Below, piece by piece: positions 43,181-53,000 of a DNA stretch of 64,000 nt. The number at the start of each line of letters is the position of its first letter. The stretch's first letter is position 1. Origin of the DNA: Pseudemcibacter sp038106445. GTDB lineage: Bacteria; Pseudomonadota; Alphaproteobacteria; Sphingomonadales; Emcibacteraceae. The stretch is from assembly GCA_038106445.1 (NCBI GenBank), contig JAYODU010000009.1, forward strand, positions 10,189 through 74,188. The letters are read 5' to 3'. Both the position numbers and the translations under genes were made by a program. The notes beneath the pieces were generated by a model. It ran no database searches. It was not told the DNA's origin and worked only from the letters and a program-made list of their open reading frames with translations.

Positions 43181-44260
43181 ATGCAAAGTCTTTCTCCAGA
43201 TTCAAAAATAGGTATTCTTGGTGGCGGCCAGTTAGGGCGGATGTTGGCTATTTCAGCAGCCCAGCTTGGCTATTCTGTGCATATATATTGTCCGGAAAAA
43301 AACAATCCTGCAGAACAGGTGTCAAATGTGGCTACCCATGCTGAATATGAAAATCAAGAAGCACTTATAAAGTTTGCAAATTCAGTCGATGTTGTGACCT
43401 ATGAATTTGAAAATATTCCTGTTGAAACCGTAAACATAATTAGCCGGACGACACCGGTCTATCCCAATTCAGAAGTGCTTAAAATTTCCCAGGACCGTTT
43501 AAGCGAAAAAACGTTTGTAAATAAGCTGGGTATTGATACGGCACCATTTAAAGCGGTTTCTTCAAGTGAGGAAGCAAGGTTGGCGCTAGTTGATATTGGC
43601 TATCCGGCCGTTTTAAAAACAAGGCGTTTTGGCTATGACGGAAAAGGCCAGGTAATTGTCAGATCGGAAGCCGATATAGAGAGTGCCTGGAATGTACTTA
43701 ACAGTGATAAAATTATCATCGAGGGATTCATCGAATTTGATCGGGAGATTTCCGTAATCGCAGTCAGAGGTCAGAACGGGGATATTAAATGTTTTACACC
43801 AGTGGAAAATGAGCATAAAGATCACATTCTGGATTTGTCGATAGCACCGGCACGGATTGACCAAGCGTTAAAAGATGATGCTATAAAGAAAGCCAGAAAG
43901 ATCATTGAGAATATTGACTATGTTGGCGTCCTTACCGTTGAATTTTTTGTCTCTTCAAGTGCCCCAAATTTACGCGTCAATGAAATAGCGCCGCGTGTGC
44001 ATAACAGTGGCCACTGGACAATTGAAGCTTGCCCGGCAAGTCAGTTTGAACAACATATAAGAGCTATTTGCGGGCTTCCGTTGGGGGAAACGGATTTTAC
44101 AGGTGAAGCGCGAATGACAAACCTGATAGGTGATGATATTTTTCAGATGTCGAAATTATTATCGGAGCCAGGAGCGCATGTCCACCATTACGGCAAAAGT
44201 GACGTAAAGCCAGGACGTAAAATGGGTCATGTCACCCGACTTTATACGAATAAAATTTAA
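43181..44260 (+). CDS. purK: N5-carboxyaminoimidazole ribonucleotide synthase
   Basis: A 359-residue ATP-grasp ligase with IGILGGGQLGRMLAISAAQL, the ATP-grasp segment AVLKTRRFGYDGKGQ, EFDREISVIAVR and RVNEIAPRVHNSGHWTIEAC. It carboxylates AIR with bicarbonate and ATP, giving the PurE substrate. It starts 3 nt after purE. The 3' end overlaps the convergent COQ9 gene by 4 nt. Confidence 0.97.
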   Translation: MQSLSPDSKIGILGGGQLGRMLAISAAQLGYSVHIYCPEKNNPAEQVSNVATHAEYENQEALIKFANSVDVVTYEFENIPVETVNIISRTTPVYPNSEVLKISQDRLSEKTFVNKLGIDTAPFKAVSSSEEARLALVDIGYPAVLKTRRFGYDGKGQVIVRSEADIESAWNVLNSDKIIIEGFIEFDREISVIAVRGQNGDIKCFTPVENEHKDHILDLSIAPARIDQALKDDAIKKARKIIENIDYVGVLTVEFFVSSSAPNLRVNEIAPRVHNSGHWTIEACPASQFEQHIRAICGLPLGETDFTGEARMTNLIGDDIFQMSKLLSEPGAHVHHYGKSDVKPGRKMGHVTRLYTNKI

Positions 44261-44913
44261 GCCCCGTAACGTTTTTTACCAAGCTCTCTCCAAATATTAG
44301 GAAGCTTGATTTCTTTTTTTCTAAAGTCTGCTTTTAATTTTTCAAACTGCATAACATTTTCAATGCGTCGATCTAGGAAGTCCCAAGTATCGCAATTGTC
44401 CTCGCTTACATCATTAAGCCAGAATAAAAATGTGCTGGAATAAACGGCACTCAGCGTCATCCGTTTGGTATAAAAATTAAAATCAGTAGACGGATCTGAA
44501 ATTGCTTTCCACATCAAATCTACCGTCCGGTATAATATTTTCATACCTGCAAAGTGATTTTTGGGTAGGGCTAAATAGGAAACAGTTCTATGGACAGCTT
44601 CTTTATGTTGTGCTTCCGCTTTAATTCTCAATTTAACCAGTTCGGTAATTTTTTCTCTTATTTTGAGACCGTCAAAATCCAGCTCTTTTGCGGCATTTAA
44701 CATAGCCTTGTCACAAAGTTGCGCATGTAGGTCAATCATTTCAATTGCACCGCCCGGAAAAGCAAGATCAATAAAACCTGTATCAATACTAATATCTGCT
44801 GCGCGTTTCATGGTATTTTTACCCCAGCCATCAAATGCGACATGTTTAAGGGCGGCGTCAAGGATCGACTCGCGCAATTCTTCGGGTGTTTTGTCTGTTT
44901 TCTTATTGGTCAT
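44257..44913 (-). CDS. coq9: COQ9 family protein (ubiquinone biosynthesis accessory factor)
   Basis: A 218-residue protein with a TetR-like N-terminal region (ESILDAALKHVAFDGWGKNTM) and the COQ9 C-terminal fold with DLMWKAISDPSTDFNFYTKR and LSAVYSSTFLFWLND, the conserved signature. COQ9 binds lipids and assists hydroxylation in ubiquinone synthesis at the membrane surface. Typical for alphaproteobacteria and mitochondria. It is near ubiX, consistent with quinone metabolism, although not in the same unit. Confidence 0.9.
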   Translation of the reverse strand: MTNKKTDKTPEELRESILDAALKHVAFDGWGKNTMKRAADISIDTGFIDLAFPGGAIEMIDLHAQLCDKAMLNAAKELDFDGLKIREKITELVKLRIKAEAQHKEAVHRTVSYLALPKNHFAGMKILYRTVDLMWKAISDPSTDFNFYTKRMTLSAVYSSTFLFWLNDVSEDNCDTWDFLDRRIENVMQFEKLKADFRKKEIKLPNIWRELGKKRYGA

Positions 44914-45084
44914 ATGTGGAATATGGGCTTCAATTTACGAAAGGTAAAGTTAAAAAGGGTCAGAATAAGCAACTTTTACAAGAAATTACTTCACAATTGC
45001 ATCAGCATTTGCTAGAAAGCGGCTTCTTCGAAACATTAAGTTTCAGGAATAAAACACAAACCAGAAAGGAGTGTGACTATAACC

Positions 45085-45291
45085 ATGCAGGTTATTGTCC
45101 GCGATAATAATGTAGATCAGGCGCTTCGTGCATTGAAGAAAAAACTTCAACGCGAAGGGGTATACCGCGAAATGAAAATGCGTCGTTTTTATGAAAAGCC
45201 ATCTGAAAAGAAGGCTCGTGAAAATGCTGCTGCAGTTCGCCGTTCCCGTAAATTTGACCGTAAACGTCTTGAACGCGACGGTGCAGTTTAA
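45085..45291 (+). CDS. rpsU: 30S ribosomal protein S21
   Basis: A 68-residue, highly basic protein, MQVIVRDNNVDQALRALKKK and RRFYEKPSEKKARENAAAVR, matching S21. It is a small-subunit component near the mRNA anti-Shine-Dalgarno site. The ATG at 45085 has AAGGAG upstream (12-15 nt); a GTG four codons earlier is less likely because S21 begins with MQVIVRD. A terminator follows. Confidence 0.97.
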   Translation: MQVIVRDNNVDQALRALKKKLQREGVYREMKMRRFYEKPSEKKARENAAAVRRSRKFDRKRLERDGAV

Positions 45292-45317
45292 GCTCTGTAC
45301 GTATATTGAATTTAAAA

Positions 45318-45352
45318 GGCCGTCCTCTTATTATTGAGTGACGGCTTTTTTT
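45318..45352 (+). terminator. Terminator after rpsU
   Basis: Stem GCCGTC/GACGGC extended by an inner CTC/GAG pair, followed by seven T. It ends directly before the next start codon at 45353. Confidence 0.8.
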
Positions 45353-46012
45353 ATGAGTTTAATGAATGTGATCAGATTAATACCAATTTTAATATGTTGC
45401 ATGCTTTCGGGCTGTATGTCCGCTGATGGGCGTATCAAAACACATACGCAGAATATTAACAGTTATTCTGATTTTGGGATTTGTTCAGGGTATGGTTGTA
45501 AAAATTACCATCCAACTGGTTTGACGGATGAAGAATGGGATAATGTTGAAAGATTATTTCAGCCGCAAGCGAAGAACGCGATTGAGGAAAGAAAGATCAT
45601 CGCCAAGGCTATAGCGCTTATGGAGCAGTATATTGGTCCTAAAACAGGAACGGAAAATGATAAAGCCAGAGCCGTAGTGATTAATTTTTCCACAGACGGC
45701 CAGATGGACTGTGTTGATGAAGCAATAAACAGTACAACTTATATTTATTTAATGCGCAAATATGGTCTTATTAAATTTCATTCGCTTGGCGCGCCGGCAA
45801 GACGGAATTTAAACGATTTATCCTATCCTCATAGCAGTGCAACTATTTTCGAAATTGATAAAGAAAAAATTGAAGAGGGTGAGGGTCATTTCGTAGTTGA
45901 TTCATGGTTTCATAAAAACGGCGCCCTGGCTGAAATTATCCCTACGCGAACCTGGAAGGGACGGTGGTATCCAGAAGAAAAGCTTGATTTTTATAATTTT
46001 TCAGCGTCATAG
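45353..46012 (+). CDS. Putative lipoprotein of unknown function
   Basis: A 219-residue protein with signal IRLIPILICCMLSGC and lipobox LSGC (Cys about residue 21). The mature part contains paired cysteines (GICSGYGCKNY) and conserved-looking segments VVINFSTDGQMDCVDEAINS and GEGHFVVDSWFHKNGALAEI. FVVDSWF and the early Cys/His residues could suggest a transglutaminase- or papain-like fold, but this is only suggestive. The start at 45353 is immediately after the rpsU terminator, so a promoter inside or upstream is unclear. The 3' end overlaps the convergent small gene. Confidence 0.7.
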   Translation: MSLMNVIRLIPILICCMLSGCMSADGRIKTHTQNINSYSDFGICSGYGCKNYHPTGLTDEEWDNVERLFQPQAKNAIEERKIIAKAIALMEQYIGPKTGTENDKARAVVINFSTDGQMDCVDEAINSTTYIYLMRKYGLIKFHSLGAPARRNLNDLSYPHSSATIFEIDKEKIEEGEGHFVVDSWFHKNGALAEIIPTRTWKGRWYPEEKLDFYNFSAS

Positions 46013-46170
46013 TCTGTAAAATCCCATTCATCAGAACTGCTTAATTGCTCTAGAAAAAGATTTTCTGCCGCGTTAATAGCTTCGTCTTCACTTTGGGCGG
46101 TCACATTTGCAACCCAATAAAATGTCCCCAGCTTTACATCCGATTTTAGGGTTACTTTATATGCAGCCAT
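45991..46170 (-). CDS. Small conserved-looking protein of unknown function
   Basis: A 59-residue acidic protein: MAAYKVTLKSDVKLGTFYWV, then EDEAINAAENLFLEQL. The pattern beta-strand, AQSEDEAINAAENLFLEQ, helix resembles small ferredoxin-like or DUF-type modules of alternating strand and helix. The start at 46170 has AGGA 8 nt upstream; the longer open frame to 46362 lacks support. It is convergent with the lipoprotein gene, sharing 22 nt. Confidence 0.65.
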   Translation of the reverse strand: MAAYKVTLKSDVKLGTFYWVANVTAQSEDEAINAAENLFLEQLSSSDEWDFTDYDAEKL

Positions 46171-46290
46171 ATTAAATATCCTGTTTGAATATTGGTAGTG
46201 AACTTCATATACTCTTATTTTCTTAATTGTGGAAGTATAATTGACAGGAGTTATAGCCTTATGGGAGCGTCTGAAAAGTGAAGAATAAGT

Positions 46291-46581
46291 ATGAATGAGC
46301 CGAAACGAAGAACACTTAGGCAGCGTGTTGCTGACCGTAAACGCGGCATTAAGCGCGAACAACCGCTGAGTGCCAGTCAGAAGAGAAAATTAAAATTTGT
46401 AACGCTCGCATTTGTTGTTGTGCAATATGTTGGATTGATGCTGCTTTTAATTGGATTAAAGGATTTTGTTGCGGATGGTTTTGTAATCAGAAATGTTAAC
46501 TTATTTGCTATCAGCTGTGGCATGTTTCTGATAGGACGCGTAGGCCCTTTGGTTATCAAAACTTTAAACGTTTTTAAATAA
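46291..46581 (+). CDS. Small two-helix membrane protein
   Basis: A 96-residue protein with a basic cytosolic N-terminus (RRTLRQRVADRKRGIKREQ) and two transmembrane segments, about 36-57 and 66-88. No family is recognised and no function is inferred. The positive-inside pattern suggests both ends are cytosolic. The ribosome binding site is weak. It is followed by a hairpin that acts as a terminator on the opposite strand. Confidence 0.6.
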   Translation: MNEPKRRTLRQRVADRKRGIKREQPLSASQKRKLKFVTLAFVVVQYVGLMLLLIGLKDFVADGFVIRNVNLFAISCGMFLIGRVGPLVIKTLNVFK

Positions 46582-46606
46582 AAAGCAGGACACCATGGCA
46601 TCCTGC
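46577..46606 (-). terminator. Terminator of the 214-residue protein gene
   Basis: Stem GCAGGA/TCCTGC with a 10-nt loop followed by TTTTTATTT on the minus strand. Confidence 0.7.
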
Positions 46607-46632
46607 ATCCTATTCTGAGGCGTTAACTGAAA

Positions 46633-47277
46633 TTAATCTTTCTTTTTCGATTTGGCTTTAGCTGCAGGTTTTTTCTTTGTATTAGATTTTTCTTCAGTTT
46701 CTTTATTTTTTGATGTTTTCTTTGGCTTTTGATCCGGGTCTTTCCAGTGATTGGGGAATAAATGAGCATGAGCCTTGTTTACTGCATCACTAATACCGCG
46801 CATCGCATTCATGACATTATCCATTTGAAACCCGACCCCACGGTAAATATAAATTTTACTCTTAAGATCGAAAGAGCGTAAAATATGTTCAATCAGAACA
46901 TCTTTATGTTCACTAGCAGCCAGATCACCAATGTAGTCAGCCAGTATATATTTACCTTTTGAATTTTTAATCCATTCTTCGGTTTTTTCGTCACTAAAAT
47001 CAAAAAGTGTTTGCAGATCTTTGTTGTTAAGAGGATGCTCGTCAGGAATACCCAGGAATTTTCTAAGCTCATCTGAACGTGCTTTGCCTACCTTACGCGG
47101 CGCCCATAACATTCGTGAAACTTGAGATGCCGAGATAAAGATTGACTGCAGTGCCATGAATGCACCTGCGTTATTTCCTTTTTCAAGGGCCTGATTTAAA
47201 ATCCCGACATTACCCTCGATATAGGTAAATTGGTTTCTGATTTCGTAGATATGCAATCCAATTCTACTGAGGTCCAT
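46633..47277 (-). CDS. Hypothetical helical protein with lysine-rich tail
   Basis: A 214-residue cytosolic protein, mostly helical. It has a conserved-looking centre (RMLWAPRKVGKARSDELRKF) and ends in a low-complexity Lys/Thr/Glu tail from about residue 180 (KPAAKAKSKKKD). The tail may bind nucleic acid or acidic surfaces. The N-terminal RNQFTYIEGNVGILNQALEK recalls HEPN-like or four-helix folds, but no motif is diagnostic. The gene has its own terminator. Function unknown. Confidence 0.6.
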   Translation of the reverse strand: MDLSRIGLHIYEIRNQFTYIEGNVGILNQALEKGNNAGAFMALQSIFISASQVSRMLWAPRKVGKARSDELRKFLGIPDEHPLNNKDLQTLFDFSDEKTEEWIKNSKGKYILADYIGDLAASEHKDVLIEHILRSFDLKSKIYIYRGVGFQMDNVMNAMRGISDAVNKAHAHLFPNHWKDPDQKPKKTSKNKETEEKSNTKKKPAAKAKSKKKD

Positions 47278-47333
47278 GATGGTCCTTCCTGTTTATTTAT
47301 ACGATTGTCTTAAATGTGGGTTTTTATATATCC

Positions 47334-47633
47334 TTAATCGAATATCTCGGCAAGCTTTAAAGCAAGTCCCATATCCCCGTCAATTTTAAGTTTACCCATC
47401 ATAAAGGCCATTTGCGGATTGAGTGATCCGTCGATAAGGCCTTCGAAATTCTCTGATGACAATAAAAAAGTTACATCAGCTTCAAGATCCTCATTTGTTA
47501 CTACAGGCGGAGAAACAGTAGCATCTACATGAATTATTCCTTCGTCGGATAAATCAAATTTTATTTTTTTGTTTAAATCTGCGGCTTCTGCAGTTTTTTC
47601 AGTGACGAGGGTTGTATGTTGTTCCAGTGACAT
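47334..47633 (-). CDS. SCP2 sterol-binding domain protein
   Basis: A 99-residue protein that is entirely an SCP2 domain: IKFDLSDEGIIHVDATV, DVTFLLSSENFEGLIDG and the typical C-terminus FMMGKLKIDGDMGLALKLAE. It should bind lipids or acyl chains in a hydrophobic tunnel. It lies between the helical hypothetical gene and gloB, all on the minus strand. Function in bacteria is not well defined. Confidence 0.9.
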   Translation of the reverse strand: MSLEQHTTLVTEKTAEAADLNKKIKFDLSDEGIIHVDATVSPPVVTNEDLEADVTFLLSSENFEGLIDGSLNPQMAFMMGKLKIDGDMGLALKLAEIFD

Positions 47634-47696
47634 TTGAGTTCCTCTAATATTTAATATGAAAACAGCATACTTTATCGTTTCATAAAAACGGCTAAA

Positions 47697-48488
47697 TTAC
47701 CAATGATTTCTAAGTTCACGAAGGGCAAGAAAAACTTCTTTTTGTGTAGGGTTTTCAGATAAATCGGGAAATTTTTTTCTTAAGTTCTCGATGACGGAAT
47801 AGCTATTCAGTCGTAAAAATGTGTTTATTTCTCGTTCATCTTTCATTGACGATACATAAGCATCATGCGGGCTTTGCTGTTCAAGCTTTCCAAGAAACAT
47901 TTTGGCAGTTTCATTATCCGGCTCGCGGTCAATTGTGAATTTCAGATTGTTTATCATATAATCATGTCCGGGATAAATCAGTGTATTTTCCGGAAGTAAG
48001 GATAGTTGCTCGTTAAATGTATTATATAATTTATCAGGGTTCCCCCCCAATCTACAATGTCCCACACCAGCATTAAACATAGTATCTCCGCAGAAAAGGG
48101 CGGGGCTATCACCATTTGATAACAGGCAGATATGGCTATCGGTATGACCTGGGGTATCCAGAACAAGCAATGAAACTCTTGTCCCAATTTTGATAACATC
48201 CCCGGCCTTAAGGCCGATGTCCACATCCGGTATTTTCCCTTGTGCGCCGTGGTGCGCGTATATTATAGCTCCGGTTTCTTCCTTCATATCACCGTTACCA
48301 TCGATATGATCCCAATGTTCATGAGTGTTGAGAATCTTAGTTATTTTGAACCCGTAGACTTTAGAGGCATGGATACAGCGTTCGACATCAAGCGGATCAA
48401 TAACCATGGCTTCCCCAGTATCCTCACAGGCGATAAGATAGTGAAAGTTACGAAGTTGATTATCTGCATAAAGTTGTTGCACAATCAT
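47697..48488 (-). CDS. gloB: Hydroxyacylglutathione hydrolase (glyoxalase II)
   Basis: A 263-residue metallo-beta-lactamase-fold enzyme. The metal motif THEHWDH is at residues 55-61, followed by TPGHTDSH, FCGDTMFNAGVG (bridging Asp) and PGHDY. The C-terminal glyoxalase II domain ends in LRLNSYSVIENLR and VFLALRELRNHW, which hold the glutathione-binding residues. It hydrolyses S-lactoylglutathione to D-lactate and glutathione in methylglyoxal detoxification. The length is typical (about 255). Confidence 0.95.
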   Translation of the reverse strand: MIVQQLYADNQLRNFHYLIACEDTGEAMVIDPLDVERCIHASKVYGFKITKILNTHEHWDHIDGNGDMKEETGAIIYAHHGAQGKIPDVDIGLKAGDVIKIGTRVSLLVLDTPGHTDSHICLLSNGDSPALFCGDTMFNAGVGHCRLGGNPDKLYNTFNEQLSLLPENTLIYPGHDYMINNLKFTIDREPDNETAKMFLGKLEQQSPHDAYVSSMKDEREINTFLRLNSYSVIENLRKKFPDLSENPTQKEVFLALRELRNHW

Positions 48489-48506
48489 GCGAATATACCG
48501 TTTGTT

Positions 48507-48605
48507 TTATTCCGGATAAAGCAGGCGACTTTCTGCAGAATTATCTTCTGTAAGTGCCATTAGATTTCTAATTCTATCATCAAATTGTGCTTTATTCTGC
48601 ACCAT
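48507..48605 (-). CDS. Possible 32-residue small protein or gene remnant upstream of gloB
   Basis: A short frame reading MVQNKAQFDDRIRNLMALTE and then DNSAESRLLYPE, ending 18 nt before the gloB start on the same strand. Composition is protein-like, but the ribosome binding site is poor, and it could be the C-terminal relic of a lost gene. It is listed because it is the only coding-like sequence in this gap. Confidence 0.25.
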   Translation of the reverse strand: MVQNKAQFDDRIRNLMALTEDNSAESRLLYPE

Positions 48606-48933
48606 TTGCCCAACGTCCCCTAAAAAATACTCTACCTAACAAACTGCCTTAAATATTTTGAACGAAAGTGTAGTTAAGATATGTATATTTTCTTGTAATT
48701 AAGTGTACGCTACCAGTTTAGCCTTCTTCGCGTTCAATATAGCGTGATATCCTGATCATATCCAGTGAAAGCTATGGTTAACGCAGTAAAAAAATACATT
48801 ATTTTTTTGCACAGTGTTATTTTTAATAATATTGTGCTATTTCGAAAATGAATAATATAATATTTCAGTTTAGCAATAAACTTTAATAGAAAATTACATT
48901 AGCGTCTTTCATTGAACAGGTAATAAAAAATCT
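48606..48933. other. Gene-free, AT-rich stretch upstream of the second Lrp gene
   Basis: No supported gene. It must contain the divergent control regions for gloB and the Lrp-type regulator, but no clear promoter pair was identified. Confidence 0.5.
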
Positions 48934-49431
48934 ATGTCGCAATTTAAACTTGATAAAATTGATTTAAAAATTCTGAAGGTTTTACAAGAAGAAGGCAAGA
49001 TTACCAATGTCAATCTTGCCCAACGGGTGGGCATTACAGCACCACCATGCTTACGTCGGGTAAGGGCTCTGGAAGATGCGGGATATATAAAAGGCTATTA
49101 TGCAGACTTGAATGCTGCGAAGCTTGGGTATGATCTTGTGGTATTTGCAATGGTTGGGCTTCATAGTCAGGCAGAAACAGATCTTAAAGCTTTTGAAGAA
49201 TTGGTTAGGGGATGGCCCATGGTCAGAGAAGCTTATATGCTTAACGGTGAAATTGATTTTATTTTAAAAATTGTCGCCCGTAATCTTAATCATTTTCAGA
49301 CTTTCCTCACCACCCATTTGACCCCTGCGCCAAATGTTGCAAACGTTAAAACTTCGCTTAGTATAAGGTGTGGAAAGGATAGATCAGGTATACCGTTTAC
49401 GTTGGATGATATGGTTCAAATAAACGAATGA
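48934..49431 (+). CDS. Lrp/AsnC family transcriptional regulator (second)
   Basis: A 165-residue regulator with a winged HTH (LDKIDLKILKVLQEEGKITN, GITAPPCLRRVRALEDAG) and a C-terminal RAM domain (VREAYMLNGEIDFILKIV). It resembles alphaproteobacterial Lrp proteins that control amino-acid metabolism. It stands alone, convergent with greA, with a shared bidirectional terminator. Confidence 0.92.
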   Translation: MSQFKLDKIDLKILKVLQEEGKITNVNLAQRVGITAPPCLRRVRALEDAGYIKGYYADLNAAKLGYDLVVFAMVGLHSQAETDLKAFEELVRGWPMVREAYMLNGEIDFILKIVARNLNHFQTFLTTHLTPAPNVANVKTSLSIRCGKDRSGIPFTLDDMVQINE

Positions 49432-49455
49432 AAAGCCGCTTATATTGCGGCTAAT
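49431..49455. terminator. Bidirectional terminator between the Lrp gene and greA
   Basis: Stem AGCCGC/GCGGCT with a 7-nt loop. The minus strand has TTTTC after the stem and the plus strand has a weaker T-rich flank, so greA is the more likely user. Confidence 0.55.
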
Positions 49456-49469
49456 CATTTGTTTGTTTA

Positions 49470-49943
49470 TCAGATGAATTCAACCTTTACTATTTCGTAG
49501 TATGCTTCACCGCCAGGGGTTTTAACTTCAACCTCATCACCAAGATTTCTGCCAATTAGAGCGCGCCCAATTGGAGAGCTATAGGAAATTTTACCTGCAG
49601 TAACATCAACTTCATCAATGCCTACGATCTGATATGTAGATTCCTTATCATTTTCGTCAGCGATCGTCACCGTAGAGGCAAATACGACTTTTGATCCGGA
49701 TAAATCTTTTGAATCAATTACTTCAGCACGGCTTAGGCTGTCCTCTATTTGCTGGATGCGCCCTTCGATCATACCTTGCTGTTCTTTAGCAGCGTGATAT
49801 TCAGCATTTTCAGAAAGATCACCATGCGCCCTTGCTTCTTCTATCGCCCTAATAACAGCCGGTCTTTCGGTTTGTTTAAGGTGTTTAAGTTCTTCTTCGA
49901 GGCGTTGATGTCCCGCTATTGTCATGGGAACTTTTTCTACCAT
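49470..49943 (-). CDS. greA: Transcription elongation factor GreA
   Basis: A 157-residue protein with the N-terminal coiled coil (VPMTIAGHQRLEEELKHLKQ, EARAHGDLSENAEYHAAKEQ, whose acidic tip D and E stimulate RNA cleavage) and the C-terminal FKBP-like domain with SPIGRALIGRNLGDEVEV. It rescues backtracked RNA polymerase. It lies 110 nt downstream of carB on the same strand, the usual alphaproteobacterial order. Confidence 0.97.
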   Translation of the reverse strand: MVEKVPMTIAGHQRLEEELKHLKQTERPAVIRAIEEARAHGDLSENAEYHAAKEQQGMIEGRIQQIEDSLSRAEVIDSKDLSGSKVVFASTVTIADENDKESTYQIVGIDEVDVTAGKISYSSPIGRALIGRNLGDEVEVKTPGGEAYYEIVKVEFI

Positions 49944-50053
49944 TTATTTTCTCAATCCAAAAAAGTTAACTCAAAAAAATATTGACACATCTGATCGAAA
50001 GAAACAAATGCGGTTTTAAATTCACAGTATTTTTTCTTTAAATATTCTACAAA

Positions 50054-53000
50054 TTACACATAAGATTGAAGGGGTTTAACTTCAAGAGATGAAGATTTCA
50101 AGACTTTTATTGCTTCCATAGCGGAAATAGCCCCGCGTGAGGTTGTATAATATGGAATATTGCCTAATAAGGCGGTTCTTCTGAGCGCATAACTGTCCTT
50201 GATGGATTGTGCGCCTTCTGTCGTATTAAAAATAAGATCAATTTCTTCATTTTTTATTGCATCTACTATATGAGGCCTTCCCTCAAGCACTTTATTAATG
50301 CGTGTTACCTCTATACCGTTATCTTTTAAATACTGTGCCGTACCACCCGTTGCTATTACTTTGTATCCCATTGCGATCAGTTCACGTGCAGGTGTCACCA
50401 TTTTTGCTTTGTCTTTGTTTTTAACAGAAATAAAGACATTGCCCTTCAAAGGCAGATGAGTATTTGCAGCAATCTGCGATTTCAGAAAAGCGCGAGGAAA
50501 ATCTTCATCAAGTCCTATCACTTCTCCTGTTGAACGCATTTCCGGACCAAGTAGAATATCAACATCCGGGAAGCGATTGAAAGGAAGCACAGCTTCCTTC
50601 ACGGCTACATGTTTGGTTCGGTAACTCGGGATGCTGAAATCTATAAGTTTTTCTCCTGTCATAAGGCGTGCTGCGATCTTTGCAATGGGTGCGCCGATAG
50701 CTTTAGCAACAAAAGGCACCGTACGGCTGGCGCGCGGATTAACTTCAATAAGATAAACCACATCATCCTTTACAGCGAACTGCACATTCATAAGACCCCG
50801 CACATTTAATGCCAATGCAAGTTTTCTGGTTTGTTGTTCCAGATCATCCATAACACTTTCTTTAAGCGAATAGGGGGGGAGTGAGCATGCGCTGTCACCG
50901 GAATGAACACCTGCTTCTTCGATATGTTGCATGATTGCCGCGACATGGACTTCTTCACCATCACATAGGGCATCTACATCGATTTCTGTTGCGCCGCCGA
51001 GATATTTATCAATAAGAACCGGACTTTCCCATGAAACACTCACCGCTTGTTTCATATATCTTTCAAGTGATACCGTATCATAGACTATTTCCATTGCCCT
51101 GCCGCCAAGCACGTAGGAAGGCCGGATTAAAATTGGATAACCTATGTTTTCAGCAATTTTGACGGCTTGTTCTGTTGTTGTGGCCAGACCATTTTCAGGT
51201 TGTTTGAGATTTAAGCGGTTTACGAGATCCTGAAATCTTTCCCTGTCTTCTGCAAGATCGATTGAATCGGGTGAGGTACCAAGGATCGGTATGTTGGCAG
51301 CCTCAAGTGCATGCGATAATTTAAGGGGTGTCTGGCCACCAAACTGGACTATCACACCTAAAACTGCGCCTTTTTCCTGTTCACGGCGAATAAGATCAAT
51401 AACATTTTCAGCTGTTAACGGTTCAAAATAAAGCCGATCCGATGTGTCGTAATCTGTTGATACGGTTTCAGGGTTGCAATTGACCATAATAGTCTCAAAA
51501 TTTTGCTCACTAAGTGAAAATGCCGCATGACAGCAACAGTAATCAAATTCGATTCCCTGACCAATACGGTTTGGACCACCACCAAGAATAATGATTTTTT
51601 TACTATCAGTCGGGTCCGCTTCACATTCAGAGATTCCCGCAGCATCATGTTCGTAACTTGAATATAGATAAGGGGTTTGAGATGCAAATTCGGCAGCACA
51701 AGTATCAATGCGTTTAAAAGATGGGCGGATATTAAGCGCTAAACGTTTTTTGGTAACCTCATGTTCACTCAGGCCAGTGAGTTCAGCAAGACGTGCATCA
51801 GCAAAACCAAGCGATTTAAGTTCCGTAAATCCTGCCCTATCATCCGGTAGACCATTTTCCCTGATATTTTTTTCAGCGTCAGTTATTAATCTGATCTGAT
51901 CTATAAACCAAGGATCATATTTGGCTATTTTATGAATTTCTTCAGTAGACATTCCAAGACGGAGTGCCTGTGCCATAATTAATAGCCTATCTGCTGTTGG
52001 CTCCGCCAGGGCTGCTTTGACGGCATTAATGTCACCTATTTCCGGATCATATCCCGGAACATCAATTTCATTTAATCCTGTAAGATCCGTTTCCATTGAT
52101 CTGAGCGCTTTTTGAAGGCTTTCCGGGAAACTTCTGCCGATAGACATGGCTTCGCCCACGGACTTCATAGCCGTGGTTAGAGTGGGCGCTGAATCGGGAA
52201 ATTTTTCAAATGTGAAACGTGGAATTTTTGTAACTACATAATCTATAGTTGGCTCAAAAGAAGACGGCGTAACACCAGTAATCTCATTTGAAAGCTCATC
52301 AAGTGTGTAGCCGACAGCCAGTTTTGCTGCCACTTTCGCGATCGGAAAACCGGTTGCTTTTGATGCCAGCGCGGAAGAGCGGCTAACTCTCGGGTTCATT
52401 TCAATAACGACAAGACGACCATCTGCAGGATTGACTGCAAATTGTACGTTTGATCCACCAGTTTCAACGCCAATTGTACGCAGCACAGCGATTGATGCGT
52501 TACGCATAATTTGATATTCTTTATCAGTAAGCGTTAATGCCGGTGCAACAGTGATGCTATCACCCGTATGAATACCCATCGGATCAAGATTTTCAATGGA
52601 ACAGATGATGATGCAGTTGTCTGCTTTGTCGCGTACAACTTCCATTTCGTATTCTTTCCATCCAATCAGACTTTCGTCGATCAAAATCTGCCCGACAGGC
52701 GATGCATCAATGCCACTTTTGATAATGGCTTCATATTCTTTGCGATTGTATGCAACACCGCCACCGGTCCCACCCATTGTAAAACCGGGGCGAATGATAG
52801 CCGGCAGCCCAACCTGATCCAGCCTATCTATGGCTTCTCTTATGCCGGCGGCTCTGTCGTAACCTATGATTTTACCATCGCCATTCTTAATAGCCGGCGA
52901 TGATACAATTATAGCCCGCGGGTTTTCAATCCCGATGCGGTCCATAGCATCTCTGAACAGTTGCCTGTCTTCGGCCATTTTTATGGCATCTACTTTGGCA

